NCBI GenBank assembly: GCA_934647195.1
Contig: CAKUFD010000011.1
Span: 1-58,326, forward strand
Length of the DNA stretch: 58,326 nucleotides
DNA from: an uncultured Collinsella sp.
GTDB lineage: Bacteria > Actinomycetota > Coriobacteriia > Coriobacteriales > Coriobacteriaceae
Reading direction: 5' to 3'
In this document: positions 54,311 to 58,326 of the stretch, piece after piece
Layout of the letters: each line of letters begins with the position of its first letter
Numbering within the stretch: the first letter of the stretch is position 1
Made by a program: the position numbers and the translations under genes
Notes under the pieces: model-generated
What the model saw: the letters and a program-made list of their open reading frames with translations, nothing else
The model's database searches: none
Told to the model about the DNA's origin: nothing

Positions 54311-55051
54311 ATGAATGGCTGGAATGACATAACGGTGTTGGCACCCGCGGGGGATATCGATATCTCCACAGCGCCGGGGCTGCGTAGCCGCATCGATACG
54401 CTTATCGCCCTGGGCTCCCCGCGCGTCATTATCAATTGCGAGAACGTCTCGTTTGTCGATTCCACGGGCATCGCCTGCCTGGTTTCGAGCGCGCGGGCGC
54501 TCAGCCGCGGTGGGGGTATGCTCTCGATGGTCAACGTATCGTCGAACGTCATGCGCTTCTTACAGATTGGGCGTCTGACCGAGGCCCTTCATGCCACTCC
54601 TTCCGAGCGCCCCGCGGTGCCGGTTCTTGCGCCCGATGCGAGTCCCTGGTGGAGTAAAAGCCTGCCCATTGTCGAGGGCGTCGAAAACCTGTCCTATTAT
54701 CGCCATCGAATCGTCGAGATGCTCTCGTCGCTCCCCATGTCTGAGGGCGACCGGTTTGATTATGCCCTGGCGGTGGGGGAGGCCCTCTCTAACGCATATG
54801 ACCATGCAGATGGCGCGCGTGGGTGCACGATGACGGTTGCCGCCTACGATGACCGTGTGGTGACGATTCTGCGCGACTGCGGCTGCGGATACGAGATTGC
54901 CGATGAGGATGCTCCGGAGGTTTCCGAGTTGCGCGGGCGCGGCATCAGGCTTATGCGCTTGCTGGTGGATAACGTCGAGGTGAGTCGCAGGTGCGATTGC
55001 CCCGGCACGCAGGTGCGCCTGGTCAAGCTCTTTCGCGAGCACGGGCTGTAG
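54311..55051 (+). CDS. Fused STAS antagonist / HATPase anti-sigma-like protein (RsbV-RsbW fusion)
   Basis: 246 residues. Residues 1-100 form a STAS domain with the phosphorylatable Ser in FVDSTGIACL (S51), as in RsbV/SpoIIAA. Residues about 125-246 form a GHKL/HATPase_c kinase domain of RsbW type: N-box VGEALSNAYDHA (E157, N161), G1 box RDCGCGYEI, G2 box LRGRGIRLMRLL. In known systems antagonist and anti-sigma kinase are separate partners; here they share one chain, next to the phosphatase that would reset the Ser. No sigma factor gene is adjacent. Start ATG 54311; ribosome site weak. Confidence 0.9.
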   Translation: MNGWNDITVLAPAGDIDISTAPGLRSRIDTLIALGSPRVIINCENVSFVDSTGIACLVSSARALSRGGGMLSMVNVSSNVMRFLQIGRLTEALHATPSERPAVPVLAPDASPWWSKSLPIVEGVENLSYYRHRIVEMLSSLPMSEGDRFDYALAVGEALSNAYDHADGARGCTMTVAAYDDRVVTILRDCGCGYEIADEDAPEVSELRGRGIRLMRLLVDNVEVSRRCDCPGTQVRLVKLFREHGL

Positions 55052-55169
55052 GGTGCGCATTCCTTCTTGTGACAATCGATTGTGCTGTACGGAGGCTCGG
55101 GGACAAAGGTGTGTCTGCACGAGGCGTTGCTCTTTCGTTGTCGGATTCTATCGATAGAGGGAGATCGCT

Positions 55170-55244
55170 GTGAACGACATCGAAATCACTCCGTTGGGCG
55201 AATTTAAGAAGAAAGCGCGCATGGAGAGCGCGCGCGATCGTTGA
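55170..55244 (+). CDS. Possible 24-residue small protein
   Basis: GTG start with GAGGGAG seven bases before it, encoding a short, charged peptide (about 8 basic residues of 24, C-terminus ARDR) ending in TGA. The ribosome site is good but the frame is very short, so it may be chance or the 5' remnant of a decayed gene. Confidence 0.3.
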   Translation: MNDIEITPLGEFKKKARMESARDR

Positions 55245-55837
55245 GGGATATCGCGGAGAACATCCGATCATTCGTCTTGTCTCGTAGGACTGTTGACTCG
55301 GGCAGCCCATGCGTCAAAGCTCGTCGCGTTGACGCATGGGGTATGGACGCCGCAATTCGAAGGATTGCGATGACGCGCGCCCGTAACGTGAGGAAAGAAA
55401 TGGGCGATGCATGCTAGAGATTTTTCTTTTCGTTCTCTTTTGGCGAGGCCGCTTTTGGTGAAGTATGACGCTTCGCGCCTATTTGACCTGAATAAATGCT
55501 CATGTGTCAACGGGATTCCGCAGAACGATTTTTCCGGGCTAAAAATGACGGAATGGAGCGAGGCTGCTGTGCTGTTGTGGCATCGAGGCCGGGGTGGGCG
55601 TCCGGGCATCGTGCAAAATTCAAGGTATTCAGCATATAGATTGGGATGTATGCCAAGTCGAGAAGTCCAAATAGGCAGAAAAGTGTGCAATACTCCACAG
55701 ATGTTGAAATGTGATTTGGGCATGGCGCTGGATGATCCCGTCTTGAGCAAGAGAAACGCGAGCGATGACTGAATACTTTGAATTTTGCACGATGCTCGAG
55801 CGTCTACTCTGATATTTAAGTTCGATGCCGCTCCCTT
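55245..55837. other. Decayed intergenic stretch with gene remnants
   Basis: No intact gene is recognised. Contents: a perfect hairpin CCCATGCGTCAA/TTGACGCATGGG (55306-55317/55329-55340) without a T-run, and a fragment at 55452-55488 duplicated from the start of the gene at 55838. An open frame 55407-55772 contains that fragment but shows no other resemblance. Confidence 0.5.
55452..55488 (+). repeat. Duplicated 5' fragment (copy of 55835-55871)
   Basis: 37 bases identical to 55835-55871 except for one (C/T) position, at an offset of 383. Both encode VKYDASRLFD. The first copy is not followed by homologous coding sequence, so it is a truncated duplicate or recombination scar. Confidence 0.8.
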
Positions 55838-56458
55838 TTGGTGAAGTATGACGCTTCGCGTCTATTTGACCCCGATCAACAAGGGTGGCTTTATTGGCCC
55901 GAGGGGGCAGACTCCGTGCTCTGCTATGTCTATTACGATCGGCAGGCTGGACTGAACCTGGATGTGCTCGCGCCCGCTCGGTTTGAGGACGGCACTATTT
56001 TTCACGAAGCGGCTCCAATGCGGGTCGCTGAGGTCAGGATGATGCTTCGTCCCGGTGCGTATGGGGATTGCGAAGCAAAGTTTCTCTCAAAGCGTGAAGA
56101 AGAGCAGGTGCTTGAGCAATACGCTGAGCAGTGCGATATCAGCGATGGTTATTGGAGGGGCGATTCCAATCTTGTGGCACTGCTTGGCCTTGAGGAGATA
56201 GACCATCTAAGGCATCCGGGCTATTCACTTGATGTGCAGGTTGTCCTCATGGGTGACGATGATAGTGTCGAGCTCGTTTGATTGCGCCTGGTGGGCGCAA
56301 CGGAGAGCGGGCATCTGGTGGCCGAGTTGCTTAACGATCCGTTTGGCACGCATGGGTGCGCCCTTGGCGACCTTATGGCGCTCGGCGTGACGGAAGACGA
56401 TCAGGGGACCTTGAGGTTGTTTACGCGCGACGCTATGGCGGTTGAACCTCGGGAGTAA
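55838..56458 (+). pseudogene. DUF2314-like cytoplasmic protein interrupted by an in-frame TGA
   Basis: 147 residues are read before TGA at 56279-56281, and the same frame then stays open for 58 more codons with protein-like composition (LRLVGATESGHLVAELLNDPFG...) to TAA at 56456. The combined product of about 205 residues resembles DUF2314-type or related immunity-like proteins, in which the stop lies where a Trp ('VWLRL') is usually found; TGG to TGA would be one transition. The start is poor (TTG 55838 or GTG 55841), without a clear ribosome site. Probably decaying. Family assignment is from memory and tentative. Confidence 0.6.
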
Positions 56459-56496
56459 AAGGCGCGGAGAGCTTTCACCTCAATGCCAATTTGTAA

Positions 56497-56529
56497 AGAA
56501 AAAAGGCCGGAGACATTATCTCCGACCTT
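56497..56529 (-). terminator. Terminator of tRNA-Val (minus strand)
   Basis: On the minus strand AAGGTCGGAGA pairs with TCTCCGGCCTT (56519-56529 with 56503-56513, one G-U), followed by a T-rich run. Confidence 0.8.
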
Positions 56530-56537
56530 GTTATTCT

Positions 56538-56612
56538 TGGTGGGCGTTACAAGATTTGAACTTGTGACCTCTTCCGTGTCAGGGAAGCGCTCTCCCCCTG
56601 AGCTAAACGCCC
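56538..56612 (-). tRNA. tRNA-Val (anticodon GAC)
   Basis: Minus-strand cloverleaf: acceptor GGGCGTT/AACGCCC, D arm TAGCTCAGGGGGAGAGC, anticodon loop CTGACAC giving GAC, T arm with GTTCAAATC, discriminator A and encoded CCA (56540-56538). Confidence 0.95.
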
Positions 56613-56644
56613 GAATTCAGGGTGCGCTGTTCAGCGCGAGGAAT

Positions 56645-56673
56645 AATATACAAAAGGCTCTGGCTTGATGCAA
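56645..56673 (-). promoter_or_regulatory. tRNA-Val promoter
   Basis: On the minus strand TTGCAT (56673-56668) and TATATT (56650-56645) with a 17-base spacer. A T/A-rich ACTTTTTTCAAAA tract lies upstream (56692-56679). Confidence 0.75.
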
Positions 56674-56745
56674 GCGTTATTTTGAAAAAAGTTTTGTAAT
56701 GTTGGAATAAAGTTGGTCGATAAGGCGTCTATCTGCGCTTTTGAG

Positions 56746-57669
56746 TTATCGAGGCGCGGGAGGAAGATCTTGTCCAATGCGCATGTTCTCGAATTTGTCT
56801 TTCATAAAGCGGTCGCCATAGTGCGTATCCAGATAGACATCGATGGGATTTGCGGGCGGAGCTCCGTCTGCGCGTGCCCCAGCCCGCAGGAAGCACGCGA
56901 CGGTCATGCCGGCATCAAGGGCAATGAAAGCAGCGAGCAGGGTTACGACGGTTGCCTGGCGTGCCGTTGTCGGCTCGCCAATGCGATAGAGCAGCTCGGG
57001 CAAGATTGCGCGGCACCACACCAGACCCACAAGGCCCCACATGCCAAGGAAGCGCCAAGCGACCCATTGAGAGATGTGATCGGGCAGGCCTAGGTATGTC
57101 CACGACTGCGCGTGGGCCAGATGCTCCATGGACCAACCGGTGAATTGCTCGAGAACGCCGCCGACGGCGGCGGAGATAAAGAAGATTTTCCAGGCAGGCC
57201 AGCCTCGTGCTCCCCAGAGCAGTGCGGTCAGCAGCACGGCTCCGCATCCGTAGAGAGGGGAGAACGGGCCCCACACCAGTCCCACGCGGCTTTCCAGCAC
57301 GCCAAAGACGATGAAGGTATAGACGGTCTCGAGCAGCAGCCCCAAGACGGAGGAGATGAGGAAGATGATGACATATTGATAGAGAGAAGGCGTGCAGGTG
57401 CTGAGGTAAGAAGCGCGCAGCTCATTTTTGACTTCACGGATTAGCTTGCGCTGACGCTTGGCGATTTTCGAGCGCAGGCGGCGCTTTCCAAATCGCTTGA
57501 CTTCCGACCAAGCGGCGTCGACGTAGACGCTTGCATCGAGCTTTCCTTCGCGCAGGAGATGCTTGAAAGAAGAGCCGCACCCGCGCGCGTCGTGGTAGCG
57601 TTGCACGAGCCAGATGATGCCACGCGCAAGGAGATAGACGGCAAGTATGAGGATGAAGATCTGAAGCAA
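56746..57669 (-). CDS. Putative ABC-transporter permease, CmpB/type-IV-like membrane protein
   Basis: 307 residues: an N-terminal helix (IFILILAVYLLARGIIWLV), a basic cytoplasmic stretch (residues 50-85, KRRLRSKIAKRQRK), then about five membrane segments. The blocks GLLLETVYTFIVFGVLESR, VWGPFSPLYGCGAVLL and EHLAHAQSWTYLGLP match the CmpB/ABC_trans_CmpB (PF06541-like) domain, whose function is unsettled. The start is a TTG at 57669 without a good ribosome site, so the N-terminus is uncertain. It reads toward tRNA-Val and diverges from tRNA-Gly. Confidence 0.8.
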   Translation of the reverse strand: MLQIFILILAVYLLARGIIWLVQRYHDARGCGSSFKHLLREGKLDASVYVDAAWSEVKRFGKRRLRSKIAKRQRKLIREVKNELRASYLSTCTPSLYQYVIIFLISSVLGLLLETVYTFIVFGVLESRVGLVWGPFSPLYGCGAVLLTALLWGARGWPAWKIFFISAAVGGVLEQFTGWSMEHLAHAQSWTYLGLPDHISQWVAWRFLGMWGLVGLVWCRAILPELLYRIGEPTTARQATVVTLLAAFIALDAGMTVACFLRAGARADGAPPANPIDVYLDTHYGDRFMKDKFENMRIGQDLPPAPR

Positions 57670-57740
57670 AGGCGTATCCCGTGCATTGAGTTTGTTCTGC
57701 CGCGGACATTTTACCGCTATCGAATTTCAGCCTTCGTAAA

Positions 57741-57787
57741 ACTTTTTGAAAAAACTCCTTGCGCCCGGCCGCGGCATCGCGTATATT
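57741..57787 (+). promoter_or_regulatory. tRNA-Gly promoter with A/T upstream element
   Basis: TTGCGC (57759-57764), 17-base spacer, TATATT (57782-57787), preceded by ACTTTTTGAAAAAACT (57741-57756). Confidence 0.75.
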
Positions 57788-57799
57788 AATAACCCGCAA

Positions 57800-57875
57800 G
57801 CGGACATGGCTCAGTTGGTAGAGCACAACCTTGCCAAGGTTGGGGTCGCGGGTTCGAGCCCCGTTGTCCGCTCCA
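57800..57875 (+). tRNA. tRNA-Gly (anticodon GCC)
   Basis: Acceptor GCGGACA/TGTCCGC, D arm TGGCTCAGTTGGTAGAGCA, anticodon loop TTGCCAA giving GCC, T arm CGGG-TTCGAGC-CCCG, discriminator T (57872), encoded CCA (57873-57875). Confidence 0.97.
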
Positions 57876-57886
57876 TCGCATGCATC

Positions 57887-57913
57887 GGGCCGGTTTTCGA
57901 ATCGGCCCTTTTC
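57887..57913 (+). terminator. Terminator between tRNA-Gly and tRNA-Cys
   Basis: GGGCCG (57887-57892) pairs with CGGCCC (57903-57908), then TTTT. Confidence 0.65.
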
Positions 57914-57921
57914 ATATCGAC

Positions 57922-57995
57922 GGCGAAGTGGCCAAGTGGTAAGGCAGAGGCCTGCAAAGCCTTTACCCCCGGTTCGAATCCGGGCTTCGCCTCCA
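57922..57995 (+). tRNA. tRNA-Cys (anticodon GCA)
   Basis: Acceptor GGCGAAG/CTTCGCC, anticodon loop CTGCAAA giving GCA, T arm CCCGG-TTCGAAT-CCGGG, discriminator T (57992), encoded CCA (57993-57995). Confidence 0.97.
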
Positions 57996-58005
57996 GATCG
58001 CCCAA

Positions 58006-58034
58006 GGGCCCCTCCTTCCCGGAGGGGCCCTTTT
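58006..58034 (+). terminator. Terminator after tRNA-Cys
   Basis: GGGCCCCTCC (58006-58015) pairs exactly with GGAGGGGCCC (58021-58030), then TTTT. Confidence 0.9.
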
Positions 58035-58249
58035 CGTTTGCGGGGCCGGCTCGGGGCGCGGTGACGGCGCGGGGCGCTTTCCGGCGCGGCGAGCAAGACG
58101 CGGGACGCGCCGGGGCGGGCGCGGGCGGCGCGGGCTTCTCCAGATGGAGCAGAAAGCCCCTTCGGCACGGGCCCGGGGCGGCCCGAACGGGATTTTCTGC
58201 TCCATTTGGGATCGGGGAGGACGGGGTTTCTCATCTAATTTCAACTATC
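58035..58249. other. Extremely GC-rich spacer with a long inverted repeat
   Basis: 58040-58140 is nearly all G and C and has no gene. ATGGAGCAGAAA (58144-58155) and TTTCTGCTCCAT (58194-58205) are perfect arms, with a GC-rich stem inside the 38-base spacer. Confidence 0.6.
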
Positions 58250-58262
58250 TTGAAAAAACTCC

Positions 58263-58291
58263 TTGCGCCCGGCCGCGGCATCGCGTATATT
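58263..58291 (+). promoter_or_regulatory. Promoter of the second tRNA-Gly copy
   Basis: Identical to the first: TTGCGC (58263-58268), 17-base spacer, TATATT (58286-58291). Confidence 0.75.
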
Positions 58292-58303
58292 AATAACCCG
58301 CAA

Positions 58304-58326
58304 GCGGACATGGCTCAGTTGGTAGA
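58304..58326 (+). tRNA. Second tRNA-Gly, truncated by the window edge
   Basis: First 23 bases are identical to the tRNA-Gly at 57800; the rest lies beyond the window. Confidence 0.8.

Larger units (their letters stand above)
58250..58326 (+). repeat. Exact duplicate of the tRNA-Gly promoter and 5' half
   Basis: 77 bases identical to 57746-57822 (offset 504), to the window edge. Confidence 0.95.

Noticed and set aside
56279..56281. TGA as a selenocysteine codon
   Set aside because: No SECIS-like structure was recognised after it and the position resembles Trp in relatives; nonsense mutation is simpler.
1..58326. CRISPR arrays, prophage or transposase genes
   Set aside because: No spaced direct-repeat array and no integrase, transposase or phage structural homologue was seen.

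Overview
The window reads as a chromosomal segment of a high-GC Gram-positive anaerobe of the Actinomycetota. It is most like a gut Coriobacteriia of the Collinsella/Olsenella type. This is inferred from the uvrC-rapZ-whiA-gap-pgk-tpiA order, LPxTG and Tat-type lipoprotein exports, A4-like wall-bridge genes and the glycyl-radical hydroxyproline pathway. No genome search was possible. Gene density is high, with mostly plus-strand operons, and there are no phage, transposase, CRISPR or rRNA signals.

Layout. 1-873: gene-free, with a terminator of an upstream gene, then a strongly folded leader ending in two tandem terminator-like hairpins. 874-6467: hydroxyproline operon (Gate-domain membrane protein, HypD activase, trans-4-hydroxy-L-proline dehydratase HypD, ProC), which would turn hydroxyproline into proline. 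6561-10850: coaE, a lytic transglycosylase, uvrB, larB. 10854-16884 (minus): two FAD oxidoreductases, an Mrp-type Fe-S carrier ATPase and an LTA-synthase-like sulfatase. 17107-19986: uvrA with a possible SOS box. 20198-27339: NlpC/P60 hydrolase, YbaK deacylase, then a wall-precursor group (MurJ, DegT-like aminotransferase, FemAB-like transferase, ATP-grasp ligase). 27343-31356: uvrC, rapZ, whiA. 31535-36204: gap, pgk, tpiA, gpmI (lower glycolysis).

36501-39822: aminotransferase (minus), secG, a TIGR04076-like small protein and an aldo/keto reductase. 40000-49322: two paralogous OppA binding proteins flanking an M24 peptidase, then oppBCDF. 49583-51261: an LPxTG-anchored VWA protein broken by a one-base frameshift. 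51670-55051: tRNA-Leu, a PAS-GAF-SpoIIE phosphatase and a fused STAS/HATPase protein (a partner-switch module). 55052-56458: a decayed stretch with a 37-bp duplicated fragment and a gene interrupted by TGA. 56538-58326: tRNA-Val, a CmpB-type membrane protein, tRNA-Gly, tRNA-Cys, and the start of a second tRNA-Gly copy cut by the window edge.

Functional links: the Opp importer, the proline-type M24 peptidase and HypD/ProC could together handle collagen-derived peptides (inference). UvrA, UvrB and UvrC all lie within about 22 kb. The most unusual observations are the folded leader before the hydroxyproline operon, the fused anti-sigma/antagonist protein, and that none of about 40 clear genes ends in TGA.
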